Shown here piece after piece: positions 8,666 through 17,210 of a DNA stretch of 64,000 bases. This DNA is from Lachnospiraceae bacterium XPB1003. GTDB taxonomy: Bacteria; Bacillota; Clostridia; Lachnospirales; Lachnospiraceae. Location: assembly GCA_900102065.1 (NCBI GenBank), contig FMVK01000007.1:62001-126000 (forward strand), given 5' to 3'. The notes beneath the pieces were generated by a model that saw only the letters and a list, made by a program, of their open reading frames with translations, made no database searches and had not been told where the DNA came from. Position 1 is the stretch's first letter; every line of letters begins with the position of its first letter. A program made the position numbers and the translations under genes.

Positions 8666-9457
8666 TCATCCTCCCTGAACTACGAGTTTTTTCTTTCCGA
8701 TTATCCATACAGCTTCCGATACAAGCAACAACACAGCCACCCAGACAAGCTGAACAGATAAATTTTCGCAGATACTCTTTGAAGACATTGGAGTAGTAAT
8801 GATGGTAACGGGTATAGCATATATTGCCCGGAACGGAAGAAACATGTTTATCTTTGTGAGAAGCTCCGGGAACATTGCAGTAGGGATCCATGAACCGGAA
8901 AGCAGTTTGTAAATTGCAGCAAGCAGCATGTTCAATGGCCAGGTTACGATCAGCCAGAATGCCATCAGTCCTATTATCAGTGAATACAGGAACTGGATCA
9001 CATACGCCAGGATTATGGAGATGAATCCGTACACCAGCTGTTCTTTGCAAATTAGTTCGCCATGGTAAAAGACAGCAACCAGAATCCCGAGGGGGAGAGT
9101 ATAGATCACAAATCGTGCTACGCTGGTACCAAGGTGCTTTGCAAAGATCATATACTTATAGTCTATGGGACGTATCAGCTGATTAGCCACATCCCCTGAC
9201 TGGATCTGATTGTTGATCCAGGCTATAACATCACATTCCATAAACGTGGAGAGTATTGTGGCCACAATGATATATTTTATTGTATCGTCGTGGCTAAGAG
9301 GGATATTGCTGCCTGAATTCGATGCAAACAGTGCGTTCCACAAAGCAAACTGCATATAAAGATAAACGATCTTCGCCAGAAAATTTGCCCATACAGAGTT
9401 CAGGTAAGCCGTATGTTCCTTGATTCCTATTATTGCCAGATCAGCATATTTACGCAT
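8666..9457 (-). CDS. ABC-2 family transporter permease (COG4587 type)
   Basis: A 263-residue permease starting at ATG 9457 (MRKYADLAIIG), chosen because GGAGAG lies just upstream and the start overlaps the ATPase stop by 8 bases; an in-frame TTG 15 bases upstream is less likely. It has six predicted membrane helices and the family segment IQSGDVANQLIRPIDY. It pairs with the downstream permease as the membrane part of an ABC-2 exporter. Confidence 0.85.
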   Translation of the reverse strand: MRKYADLAIIGIKEHTAYLNSVWANFLAKIVYLYMQFALWNALFASNSGSNIPLSHDDTIKYIIVATILSTFMECDVIAWINNQIQSGDVANQLIRPIDYKYMIFAKHLGTSVARFVIYTLPLGILVAVFYHGELICKEQLVYGFISIILAYVIQFLYSLIIGLMAFWLIVTWPLNMLLAAIYKLLSGSWIPTAMFPELLTKINMFLPFRAIYAIPVTIITTPMSSKSICENLSVQLVWVAVLLLVSEAVWIIGKKKLVVQGG

Positions 9458-10205
9458 TTTTCTCTCCTGCAAGGTAGATCTTTTTTATGATTTCTTCGAG
9501 ATCAGTGGTCTTGTAAATACTCTTTAACTGTGGAAGAGTGCCGTCATAGATCAGAGTCCCTTTATCGATAATGATCATCTTTTCACATAGTGTTTCAATG
9601 TCCGAAACATCATGTGTGGTCAGAATTATGGTGGTATGCCTCTCTTCATTTATCTTTTTGATAAATTGCCGGATACGTTCTTTGGATAGAACATCAATTC
9701 CTATGGTGGGCTCGTCCAAAAAGAGAATGTCCGGATTATAGATGAGAGAAGCTGCCAGGTCTGCCTTCATTCGCTGCCCGAGACTTAAAAGTCTTGGAGG
9801 CTGGCTGATAAATTCATCAAGCCCCAGGATGTCCGAAAAAGAATCCATATTCGTTCTGAAAACATCCTCGGAAACCCGGTACATATCTTTAAAAAGCTTT
9901 AAGGAATCAATAACCGGAATATCCCAGCAAAGAACACTCTTCTGCCCAAAGACCACACCTGTCTTCAGCATGATCTCTTTTCGGTTCTTTTTGAAGGTAA
10001 GTCCATCGATGGATACAGTACCGCTGTCCGGTACGAGGATTCCTGTCATCATCTTTATTGTGGTGGATTTTCCTGCGCCGTTAGGCCCTATGAAGCCTAC
10101 GATTTCTCCTGTGGGTATGGTAAAAGAGATATTATCAACGGCAAGCTTTTTTTGATGTCGCTTTAGTTTATATGTTTTAGTCAGGTCTTTTACTTCGATG
10201 CCCAT
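9450..10205 (-). CDS. ABC transporter ATP-binding protein (COG4586 type)
   Basis: A 251-residue ATPase starting at ATG 10205 (MGIEVKDLTK), which has AGGGAGGAC upstream; a longer frame exists but lacks a ribosome binding site. Walker A is GPNGAGKST, the signature-like segment is LSLGQRMKADLAASL and Walker B is ILFLDEPTIGID. The LSLGQRMK signature is characteristic of the subgroup that works with COG4587/COG3694 permeases. First gene of the three-gene exporter operon. Confidence 0.9.
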   Translation of the reverse strand: MGIEVKDLTKTYKLKRHQKKLAVDNISFTIPTGEIVGFIGPNGAGKSTTIKMMTGILVPDSGTVSIDGLTFKKNRKEIMLKTGVVFGQKSVLCWDIPVIDSLKLFKDMYRVSEDVFRTNMDSFSDILGLDEFISQPPRLLSLGQRMKADLAASLIYNPDILFLDEPTIGIDVLSKERIRQFIKKINEERHTTIILTTHDVSDIETLCEKMIIIDKGTLIYDGTLPQLKSIYKTTDLEEIIKKIYLAGEKNA

Positions 10206-10323
10206 ATCCTGAGTCCTCCCTACATGACTTGATTTATACTGTTCTTGATTAAACAATAACATCAAATGTAATATCAGTAAAATTGAAATAAAAGACTGAA
10301 ACGATCAGAGAAATTGATGCGTG

Positions 10324-10352
10324 GAGTCAATGGGGACGGTTCTCGTTGACTC
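10324..10352. repeat. REP-like palindromic repeat, copy 4
   Basis: GAGTCAATGGGGACGG-TTCTCGTTGACTC in the region between the divergent exporter operon and the TraX-like gene. The outer bases GAGTC and GACTC extend the palindrome. Confidence 0.75.
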
Positions 10353-10380
10353 CCAAAAGGAAGCGCGATACGACAAAGTG

Positions 10381-10445
10381 AAATCAGTGCAGAGCTGGTT
10401 AAAATCAGTGCGTTTATGTTTGTTTTCTATTTGATGTGGTAAAAT
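10381..10445 (+). promoter_or_regulatory. 21-bp direct-repeat promoter element, copy T2
   Basis: Boxes AAATCAGTGCA (10381) and AAATCAGTGCG (10402) are 21 bp apart. TAAAAT (10440-10445), preceded by TGTGG, starts 38 bp after the second box. No -35 hexamer is visible and the inter-box hairpin is weak in this copy. It precedes the TraX-like gene, whose ribosome binding site begins about 22 bases after the -10 hexamer. Confidence 0.65.
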
Positions 10446-10480
10446 TTATAGTTGCATGTTTTAAGTTAAGGAGAAAAAAT

Positions 10481-11218
10481 TTGGAAAAGAGATTAAATTC
10501 AAATCATCTAAAGATTATAGCAATTATAGCCATGACGATAGATCACGTGGCAGACTTATTTTACCCGTCTTTCCCGGCACAGCCTTTTCCGATAATTTTA
10601 CACATAATTGGAAGACTGACTGCGCCGATCATGTGGTTCTTTATTGCAGAAGGCTATCATTACACACACAACATAAAGAAGTATCTGCTCAGGCTGGGTA
10701 TATTTGCTATAGTCTCTCATTTTGCATATTGTTTTGCTTTCGGAATGAAGTTCGTTCCGTTCGAAACCGATATATTCAACCAGACAAGCGTTATGTACCC
10801 TTTATTTATCGCTGTATTGGTGCTGTGGCTTCAGGATACGGAGTTTAAGTATAAGATCCTTAAACATATCCTGATCTTTGTTCTGGTGTGGAGTGCTTTT
10901 CCTGCAGACTGGAGCTGCATTGCGGTCTTGGCGATATTGGGAATATACAGAAATCGCGGCGATCTGAAGAAACAGACTATCATAATGATGCTTTGGGTTC
11001 TGCTGTATGCAGCAGTGTCGTTCTTCTTTGTAAATAAAATTTACGGTATCGTAGAATTGTTTGTTATCCTGGTGTACCCGTTTATGAAGCAATATAACGG
11101 ACAGAGAGGAAAAGCCAAATGGCTAAAATGGTTTTTCTATATTTACTATCCTGCCCATCTTGTAGTTATTGGGATCATTAGAATTGCTATGTATGGCGAT
11201 GTCTCAATATTGTTTTGA
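10481..11218 (+). CDS. TraX family membrane protein
   Basis: A 245-residue polytopic protein beginning with NSNHLKIIAIIAMTIDHVADLF, the conserved TraX/acyltransferase-3-like start. The TTG at 10481 is chosen because TAAGGAGA lies 8-14 bases upstream; a longer frame would start inside the promoter. TraX in F plasmids acetylates pilin, while chromosomal homologues in Firmicutes have no established role. Six to eight membrane segments are visible. The stop codon lies inside a tandemly duplicated REP-like unit. Confidence 0.8.
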   Translation: MEKRLNSNHLKIIAIIAMTIDHVADLFYPSFPAQPFPIILHIIGRLTAPIMWFFIAEGYHYTHNIKKYLLRLGIFAIVSHFAYCFAFGMKFVPFETDIFNQTSVMYPLFIAVLVLWLQDTEFKYKILKHILIFVLVWSAFPADWSCIAVLAILGIYRNRGDLKKQTIIMMLWVLLYAAVSFFFVNKIYGIVELFVILVYPFMKQYNGQRGKAKWLKWFFYIYYPAHLVVIGIIRIAMYGDVSILF

Positions 11219-11286
11219 GTCGATGAGAACCGTCCCCGTTGACTGCAATATTGTTTTGAGTCGATGAGAACCGTCCCCGTTGACTT
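11205..11286. repeat. Tandem 41-bp duplication carrying REP-like copies 5 and 6
   Basis: The unit 11205-11245 is repeated at 11246-11286 with a single change in the last base. Each unit contains the REP-like palindrome (11219-11244 and 11260-11285, GTCGATGAGAACC-GTCCCCGTTGACT) plus the last codons of the TraX-like gene, so the duplication arose after the repeat had inserted next to the gene. Confidence 0.85.
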
Positions 11287-11333
11287 TGGCATCTTTTGTG
11301 GAATTTCAATAAGAAAGTATAGAGAGGATGATC

Positions 11334-11702
11334 ATGAAAAAATGGTATGACGAAGAATATGAATTTACGATAGAAGTAACCGGTTTCCTGCATGGAGACC
11401 ACACGGAAAGATATTGCCGCAACGGTGAAGAGGTCGGTGATGTTTATAAATCTACCTATGGATGTCCGGTTAACAAGGATGGTTACGGAATCTGTTCCAA
11501 GACAATGATGATGATGTATCCGTTAATGGAAGCTGTCCGAAGCGGCGGAGACCTTACCAAAGTCGGTGGCGACGGAAAATATACAAAAACAGTCGTATGC
11601 CCGGATGGATGTGTGATCTTCAGACTGACCGCAAAGCCTTTGGGGAATGAGAATTTCCATACGGGCGGCTTTTGGGATTATCCGGACGAAACACAGAATT
11701 AA
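11334..11702 (+). CDS. TIGR04076 family protein
   Basis: A 122-residue protein matching the TIGR04076 family: EFTIEVTG at the N-terminus, a GDVYKSTYGCPVNKDGYGICSKTM segment in the middle with conserved Cys residues, and a CPDGCVIFRL motif near the C-terminus. Start ATG 11334 is preferred because AGAGAGG ends 6 bases before it; an ATG at 11328 is in frame. Function is unknown, though the family often occurs near redox and iron-sulfur genes. Confidence 0.8.
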   Translation: MKKWYDEEYEFTIEVTGFLHGDHTERYCRNGEEVGDVYKSTYGCPVNKDGYGICSKTMMMMYPLMEAVRSGGDLTKVGGDGKYTKTVVCPDGCVIFRLTAKPLGNENFHTGGFWDYPDETQN

Positions 11703-11709
11703 TTAAACT

Positions 11710-13101
11710 TCAGTTATACAATACCGGAAGGAATACGTCGCCGGGAACGTAGTCCAGATCAAGGATTGTTTTTATCTCTTCGGAAGAACTGTCCACCCAC
11801 TCACCGTTTATCAGAACAAAAGAACGTCCGGGTTCTGATGTGGCAACGAATTCGACAGGACCGGGCGCAGTGCGTGTCACTGCGGCATTGTCACTGCTTT
11901 CACCTTCGACAGGGATATATTTATGCTTGTGAACGACAACTGTGCAGGTTTCCACATCCAGAGGTTCCGGGAGCTTGGCTATGTGATATCCGGGCATATC
12001 TTCGGTTCCGCTGAAACTCAGTAGTGTTTCACCAAATTCTCCGTCCAGTATCTCGACGGTGTAAGACAGATCTGTTTCATCCCTGTTGTAAACTATCCCT
12101 ACGGCACCGAGAGCCCCGTTTACTTCATAAACGGCGGCATAGACGGCTTCCGAATCTTCAGGATCCAAAGCATTAAACACATAGGCGCCGTGGTTTAGCG
12201 CATACTGATAATCATTTGTCGGGATATAGACGAACGCTGTCAGGGCGGAGGAATAGGAGAGCCAATAATACCCCTTGTTTCCCCAATAGCGGGACAGTGA
12301 ATTCTGAACAAGCCAGGCGCCGTTTTGCGCTGCAGCAGGAGAGAAAGCTTCTGCCGGGAAATCATCATCCCATCCGATCAGGGATACGATATGATCAGGC
12401 TGTTGCCCTGTGTAATTCTGAGTTTTATAGCCGTGGAAATATGTGGGGAAAAAACCTTCACCGTGGTGAGTACTTATATTTACTGCACCATACGTGCGGA
12501 TCATTTCTTTGATCGAATCAACATCTTCCATATCATTGATATACAGATCGGAAAGAAAGAAACCGCCAACGGGGGTGGCACTCATGGCTCCGAGTACAGT
12601 AATAATCCCTCCGCCGTAGAAGTCGGGCTCTCCCACTGTAATATACAGTCCTTCGGTTGGCTGATCTTTTTTATCCGGATCTTCTGCCGTGTCAGGTGCA
12701 TCGACTTTCGGATGATAAGTATTGCGGACGAGATCCATGGCATCAAAAGAGACCACTTCGCCGGTCTTTAAGTAGCAGCTGCTCTCCATGGAAGTGACAG
12801 CTGCATTTGCCCAGCATGTATTTCCGGTCTGCGCCTGCATGGGGAGTACAGCACCCTCATTCAGGAGACAGAAACTATGCTCCGGGTCGGCGAAAGGTGT
12901 GAAATAATCGAGATCTGCTTTTTCAAATATCTCATCGGTGGGTTTAGTTGAAACGGCCGCATCGACAGAATCAGAACTGATTGTTGCATTGGCCGTGTTT
13001 TCTGATGGAGTGGGAGATGAAACGTTGCTGCAACCGAAGAGAAAAAGATATCCGGGAATTACCAAAGGAAAAATAATTTTTGAAATTTTATTGATATGCA
13101 T
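11710..13101 (-). CDS. Papain-like (C1) cysteine protease lipoprotein
   Basis: A 463-residue secreted lipoprotein. The signal peptide ends in the lipobox LFGC (Cys24) and is followed by a Ser/Thr-rich linker. The C1 peptidase domain has the active-site motif QTGNTCWANAA (Gln91, Cys96), the histidine in PDHIVSLIGWDDDF (near residue 235) and the asparagine in WLVQNSLSRYWG (near residue 265). The C-terminal 150 residues look like the lectin-like beta domain often fused to bacterial C1A proteases. It would be anchored outside the membrane. Monocistronic. Confidence 0.87.
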   Translation of the reverse strand: MHINKISKIIFPLVIPGYLFLFGCSNVSSPTPSENTANATISSDSVDAAVSTKPTDEIFEKADLDYFTPFADPEHSFCLLNEGAVLPMQAQTGNTCWANAAVTSMESSCYLKTGEVVSFDAMDLVRNTYHPKVDAPDTAEDPDKKDQPTEGLYITVGEPDFYGGGIITVLGAMSATPVGGFFLSDLYINDMEDVDSIKEMIRTYGAVNISTHHGEGFFPTYFHGYKTQNYTGQQPDHIVSLIGWDDDFPAEAFSPAAAQNGAWLVQNSLSRYWGNKGYYWLSYSSALTAFVYIPTNDYQYALNHGAYVFNALDPEDSEAVYAAVYEVNGALGAVGIVYNRDETDLSYTVEILDGEFGETLLSFSGTEDMPGYHIAKLPEPLDVETCTVVVHKHKYIPVEGESSDNAAVTRTAPGPVEFVATSEPGRSFVLINGEWVDSSSEEIKTILDLDYVPGDVFLPVLYN

Positions 13102-13179
13102 TTTTTAATCCTATGTTTGTCATATAAACTTCAACATAATTATAACATAATGTGAGGTCCCTCGATTTCTTATCCCTGA

Positions 13180-13208
13180 TTGACATACGTATATTACGGT
13201 GTTATATT
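13180..13208 (+). promoter_or_regulatory. Strong sigma-A promoter for the leader of the GNAT/MutS2-like operon
   Basis: TTGACA (13180-13185), a 17-base spacer and TATATT (13203-13208). It predicts transcription starting near 13215, about 300 bases before the GNAT start codon, leaving a long structured leader. Confidence 0.75.
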
Positions 13209-13256
13209 CGGATTAAGCATAGAATGTGCTTTTCCATAGTATATTAAAGGAGCTTT

Positions 13257-13473
13257 ATGTTAAGCGTGGTTAATTAATTTCATTGCAATACGGCTTCCGT
13301 ATAATGCAATGAGTATAAATCAAAATAGTGAACCGGTGGTGGTTGCTACAGGTTAATTTGATTGCGCTTAAATTTATTATGGAAAAGAAGCCGCATTTTA
13401 TGAGGTTGTATTTTGATATATCTCGATCTTTATCAAACCATGATATCTTGGCGTAAGATATCATGGTTTTTTA
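13257..13473 (+). promoter_or_regulatory. Candidate attenuator: micro-ORF, hairpin and intrinsic terminator
   Basis: AAAGGAG (13246-13252) precedes a six-codon frame (MLSVVN, 13257-13277). Four bases later comes a hairpin (CATTGCA..TGCAATG, 13281-13311). The leader ends with a strong intrinsic terminator: a 15-bp stem, AAACCATGATATCTT pairing with its complement, and a T run at 13435-13473. The GNAT ribosome binding site follows at about 13500. This layout resembles ribosome-mediated attenuation leaders of resistance genes. It could instead be an independent small RNA of roughly 255 bases. Confidence 0.55.
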
Positions 13474-13514
13474 TTTTGACAGATAAATTTTAGCATTCGA
13501 AAGGAGAGATAAAA

Positions 13515-14327
13515 ATGTTAGACAATTTGATTATAAGATCTGAAAAACCTGAAGATTACAGAGATACGGAACTGATGACCCTGAGGAGTTTTTATAACAA
13601 ATACAGGCCGGCAGCAGATGAACATTATCTGATAAGGATAATAAGAGAATCTGAGGATTATGTTCCGGAGATAAGCAGAGTCGCCGAATACAACGGCCGT
13701 ATAGTCGGAGCTGTTTATTACACTAAAGCTTGGATTGTTGATGGTGATGTAAAGCACGAGATCGTTACATTCGGACCGCTTGCGGTAGAGCCTACATTGG
13801 AAGGTCATGATATAGGCGGCGCACTTATGCGGGAAACCATAAGGCTTGCAAAAGAAGCGGGCTTTGCAGGGATCGCTCTCATGGGAGAGCCAAATTACTA
13901 CCCGCGTTTCGGATTTGAGCGCGGAGCAAAGTATGGGATCACCGATGCGTGCGGAAACAGCTTTGATGAATTAATGGTACTTCCGTTAAATCGCGATTTT
14001 TCAGACATAAAGGGAAAACTGATCGAAAGCAGGGATTTTGAAAAACTGGAAGATAAGGAAAGGCTTGCAAAGATCAATGAAGAGTTTCCCAAATACCGCA
14101 AAGTAAAAGTACAGGAAGGTTTCATGCAGATATTCGGCCAACACCTGGGAGTGGTTGAAGCTATAGATGGAGATACATATATGGTTCGTTACTGGGAACT
14201 CAGCATTCCCGCAAAGCTTTCAAAGGATCTGGGTAAAAAACCGGATGTAGGAAGCGATGTTCAGTTTATCTGGAATCATAAGGGTGAGTCTTCTGTCACC
14301 AGGGTGTTTAAGAATCTGCTTGAATGA
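13515..14327 (+). CDS. GNAT family N-acetyltransferase with C-terminal extension
   Basis: A 270-residue protein. Residues 1-150 form a GNAT domain with the acetyl-CoA loop region VEPTLEGHDIGGALM and the closing strand GEPNYYPRFGFER. The C-terminal 110 residues (from about 160) have no recognised domain but contain a small beta-rich module (GVVEAIDGDTYMVRYWELS). The start has AAAGGAGAG upstream. It is separated by 15 bases from the MutS2-like gene. Its attenuator-like leader hints at inducible expression. The substrate is unknown. Confidence 0.82.
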   Translation: MLDNLIIRSEKPEDYRDTELMTLRSFYNKYRPAADEHYLIRIIRESEDYVPEISRVAEYNGRIVGAVYYTKAWIVDGDVKHEIVTFGPLAVEPTLEGHDIGGALMRETIRLAKEAGFAGIALMGEPNYYPRFGFERGAKYGITDACGNSFDELMVLPLNRDFSDIKGKLIESRDFEKLEDKERLAKINEEFPKYRKVKVQEGFMQIFGQHLGVVEAIDGDTYMVRYWELSIPAKLSKDLGKKPDVGSDVQFIWNHKGESSVTRVFKNLLE

Positions 14328-14342
14328 TGAAAGAGGAAAAAG

Positions 14343-16307
14343 ATGAAGACACAGATACAAATAGAATTCGATAAGATCAAAAATTTGTGGGCAGGGCTCG
14401 CAATAACAGACTATGCAAAGCAAAAGATTGATGAGAGCGAAATAATACTAAATGAAAGTGAACTCAGAAAGGCACTGAAGGATACAACAGACAGTCGTAT
14501 TCTGATAGAGAAGCTCGGCACTCCTCCTTTGCAGAATGTTTCAGAGATAAGAGAGATCCTGACAATAGCCGACACAGGAAAGTGCCTGACCCCGTATCAG
14601 CTTGAAAGAGTGGAGACGGTTCTTGTTGCGGTTGAAAGGATGATGGACTATCTGTCACGAGGAAAACAGTATGAAAACTCTCTTGCATACTATGACGAAA
14701 ATCTGGATCCGTTGCCGGAACTCAGGGAAGAGATCAGCAGGCAGATAAGAAGTGAAGAAGTCGATGACAGAGCGACCAGGGAACTTTATGAGATCAGGAA
14801 TCGTATAACGGCTGCGGAAGAATCCATGAAGCAGAAGGCCGAGGAGATGATCCGTAAGAATAAGGCTTACATGGCGGATTCTTACTATACAACAAGAAAC
14901 GGCAGGATTTGCGTTCCCGTAAAGAAAGAATACAGGATCAAAATACCCGGAAGCGTGATCGATAAATCAGCCACGGGAAATACGATCTTTGTTGAGCCGG
15001 TAGGTCTGGCAAAGTGTTATGAAGAACTGGAGCTTCTTCGGATAGACGAGGAGAATGAGGTATATAGGATACTGTATACCCTCACGGCCATGGTATCGGA
15101 CAGTGCTGCGGTGATCGAAGAGAACATCAAAATGATGGAGAAGCTGGACTTTGTTTTTTCAAAGGGTAAACTCAGCATCGATCTTGAATGCATCGAACCT
15201 GCCATTAACCTTGAAAGACGCATAAAGCTTGGTAAAGCCAGACATCCGTTAATGGATAAGGAAGTAAATGTACCCTTGGATTTTTCGCTGGGTGAAGGAG
15301 ATATAAAGGGAATTGTCATAACCGGACCAAACACCGGCGGAAAAACCGTTGCGATCAAGACTGTCATGCTAAGCTGCTATATGGCTCAGTGCGGACTGCA
15401 TGTTGCCTGCGGGGAAGCTGATATAAGCATGAACAGCAACTATCTGTCAGACATAGGAGATGGGCAGAATCTATCCGAGAATCTTTCCACTTTCTCGGCA
15501 CACATTAAAAATGTGCTGGATATCCTCGGAAAGGTGAATCATGAAAGCCTTGTAATAATGGATGAACTCGGCTCGGGAACGGATCCTGCGGAAGGTATGG
15601 GAATAGCTGTCGCAATACTGGAAGAACTAAGAAAGAGCGGAGCGAACTTCCTGGTAACAACGCATTATCCTGAAGTTAAGGAATATGCTTCAAGGACAGA
15701 ACATATAGTAAATGCAAGAATGGCATTTGATAAAGAGACGCTGCGCCCCACCTATGAGATGATCATCGGAGAAGCCGGAGAAAGCTGTGCGTTTTATATA
15801 GCAGAGAGGCTCGGCATGCCAAAAGAGATGCTGAAGGTCGCTGCAGAAGCTGCGTATGGAGAAAGTGCTTTGTTGAGCAGGAATGTGTCTGCCGATAAAG
15901 AAGCATACAAAAGATATGAGCGCCTTGAAGAAAAGGCAGATGCGAAAAATGACGTGAGGAAAAATCCAGACAAAAATGTCGGGAGTAAGATCGTCAAGGC
16001 GAAGAAGATACATTCCACAGAAGAGATGATGCAGAGATTCAATATCGGTGACAGTGTGATGGTCTATCCGGATAGGAAGATAGGTATAGTCTGCGAGCCG
16101 ATAGATGAAAAAGGGATCCTGAGAGTGCAACTACAGAATAAGAAGATATATATCAATCACAAGAGGGTAAAACTCCATGTAAAAGCTGAAGCGCTTTATC
16201 CGGAGGATTATGATTTTTCCATTATCTTTGATACTGTGGAAAATCGAAAGGCAAGACATGAAATGGGCCGGAAGTTAACAGATAAGGTCATAGTATCTGA
16301 CGAATGA
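14343..16307 (+). CDS. MutS2-like ATPase lacking the Smr domain
   Basis: A 654-residue MutS-family protein with MutS2-type core and lever domains and the ATPase motifs: Walker A GPNTGGKT (residues 328-335), Walker B IMDELGSGTDPAEG and the His switch TTHYPEVKEYA. Full-length MutS2 is near 790 residues and ends in a coiled coil and an endonuclease Smr domain. This protein stops after a KOW-like segment (IGDSVMVYPDRKIGIV) and has no Smr, so it may be a ribosome-collision or recombination ATPase without nuclease. It may be cotranscribed with the upstream GNAT gene. Confidence 0.85.
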   Translation: MKTQIQIEFDKIKNLWAGLAITDYAKQKIDESEIILNESELRKALKDTTDSRILIEKLGTPPLQNVSEIREILTIADTGKCLTPYQLERVETVLVAVERMMDYLSRGKQYENSLAYYDENLDPLPELREEISRQIRSEEVDDRATRELYEIRNRITAAEESMKQKAEEMIRKNKAYMADSYYTTRNGRICVPVKKEYRIKIPGSVIDKSATGNTIFVEPVGLAKCYEELELLRIDEENEVYRILYTLTAMVSDSAAVIEENIKMMEKLDFVFSKGKLSIDLECIEPAINLERRIKLGKARHPLMDKEVNVPLDFSLGEGDIKGIVITGPNTGGKTVAIKTVMLSCYMAQCGLHVACGEADISMNSNYLSDIGDGQNLSENLSTFSAHIKNVLDILGKVNHESLVIMDELGSGTDPAEGMGIAVAILEELRKSGANFLVTTHYPEVKEYASRTEHIVNARMAFDKETLRPTYEMIIGEAGESCAFYIAERLGMPKEMLKVAAEAAYGESALLSRNVSADKEAYKRYERLEEKADAKNDVRKNPDKNVGSKIVKAKKIHSTEEMMQRFNIGDSVMVYPDRKIGIVCEPIDEKGILRVQLQNKKIYINHKRVKLHVKAEALYPEDYDFSIIFDTVENRKARHEMGRKLTDKVIVSDE

Positions 16308-16357
16308 CATTCATAATGAAGTCGGCATTTGTTATAATGTGACAGAGTAATGAACGC

Positions 16358-16386
16358 TTGACAAACATCCGTATAATAGTTATAAA
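16358..16386 (+). promoter_or_regulatory. Promoter of the TPP riboswitch-thiT transcript
   Basis: TTGACA (16358-16363), 17-base spacer, TATAAA (16381-16386). Transcription would begin near 16393, just before the riboswitch. Confidence 0.75.
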
Positions 16387-16403
16387 TGTTATTCGTAAAA
16401 TAT

Positions 16404-16500
16404 AGCTAGGGGAGCACATCGCTGAGAATGAAAGGATGAAATGAAACCTTTCTGACCCTTATCACTTGACCCGGATAATACCGGCGTAAGGAAGCGCAAG
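16404..16500 (+). promoter_or_regulatory. TPP (THI-box) riboswitch
   Basis: The hallmark elements are present in order: GGGGAGC near 16409, CTGAGA (16422-16427), GACCCTT (about 16454-16460) and CCGGATAATACCGGCG (16471-16486). It senses thiamine pyrophosphate. Directly upstream of thiT. Confidence 0.95.
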
Positions 16501-16535
16501 GAAGACCTTGATCGTCAGGTCTGCTTCGATGTGAT

Positions 16536-16560
16536 TCCTCCGCGTGATTTTAAAGGAGGA
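16536..16560 (+). promoter_or_regulatory. Shine-Dalgarno sequestering hairpin (expression platform)
   Basis: TCCTCC (16536-16541) can pair with GGAGGA (16555-16560), which is the thiT ribosome binding site. This suggests translational control by the TPP riboswitch rather than termination; no T run follows. Confidence 0.7.
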
Positions 16561-16567
16561 TTTTTTT

Positions 16568-17164
16568 ATGCAAAGTTCCAAAACCAAAATTCTTGTAGAA
16601 GGTGCGATCATGGTCGCGCTTGCAACCGTTCTCAGTTTCATTCGTGTATTCAAGCTGCCCTGGGGCGGTTCTATCACACTGTTGTCCATGCTGCCGATAG
16701 TTTTATTTTCCATCAGACGTGGCATCAAAGCAGGATTGACAGTATCTTTTCTTTTCTCACTTGTCCAGTTTTTTCAAGGCATCATTGACGGACTGTTTGG
16801 ATGGGGACTGACTCCGGTCAGCCTGGTCGCATGCATCCTTTTAGACTATCTGATCGCATTTACTGTTCTCGGGTTAGCAGGTATCTTTCGTAAAAAAGGT
16901 GTGACAGGATGGATATGCGGGATCGCATTTGCTGTAATGCTTCGCTTTATCATGCATTTCTTAAGCGGCGTTATTATCTGGAAATCTTTCGGACAGCTGT
17001 GGGGAGATTTCTTTACGGAGAATACGGTTTTATACAGTCTGCTCTATAACGGAGCATATATGCTTCCGGAAATGATCTTTACGATCATCGGTGCGGTAGT
17101 TCTTTTGAAAGCTCCGAAGATTGGACATTACCTTACAAACACCTCCGAAGCTGCGGCAAAGTGA
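16568..17164 (+). CDS. thiT: Energy-coupled thiamine transporter S-component ThiT
   Basis: A 198-residue integral membrane protein with six helices, matching ThiT: LVEGAIMVALATVLSFI at the start, a LPWGGSITLLSMLPI thiamine-binding segment, then GVIIWKSFG and NGAYMLPEMI near the C-terminus. It binds thiamine and works with a shared ECF energizing module. Start ATG 16568 is fixed by AAAGGAGG at 16553-16559. The preceding TPP riboswitch confirms the thiamine role. Confidence 0.95.
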   Translation: MQSSKTKILVEGAIMVALATVLSFIRVFKLPWGGSITLLSMLPIVLFSIRRGIKAGLTVSFLFSLVQFFQGIIDGLFGWGLTPVSLVACILLDYLIAFTVLGLAGIFRKKGVTGWICGIAFAVMLRFIMHFLSGVIIWKSFGQLWGDFFTENTVLYSLLYNGAYMLPEMIFTIIGAVVLLKAPKIGHYLTNTSEAAAK

Positions 17165-17210
17165 TCGTAAGTGTGGCTATTGCAGATCCGATAGGAGTAT
17201 AATAGATATC

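Noticed and set aside
9742-10155. Long plus-strand frame opposite the ABC ATPase
   Set aside because: It is antisense to a well-supported ATPase with all motifs, has no ribosome binding site and no family resemblance.
13281-13473. T-box leader before the GNAT gene
   Set aside because: No AGGGTGG-type T-box motif or specifier stem could be found; the micro-ORF/terminator layout fits better.
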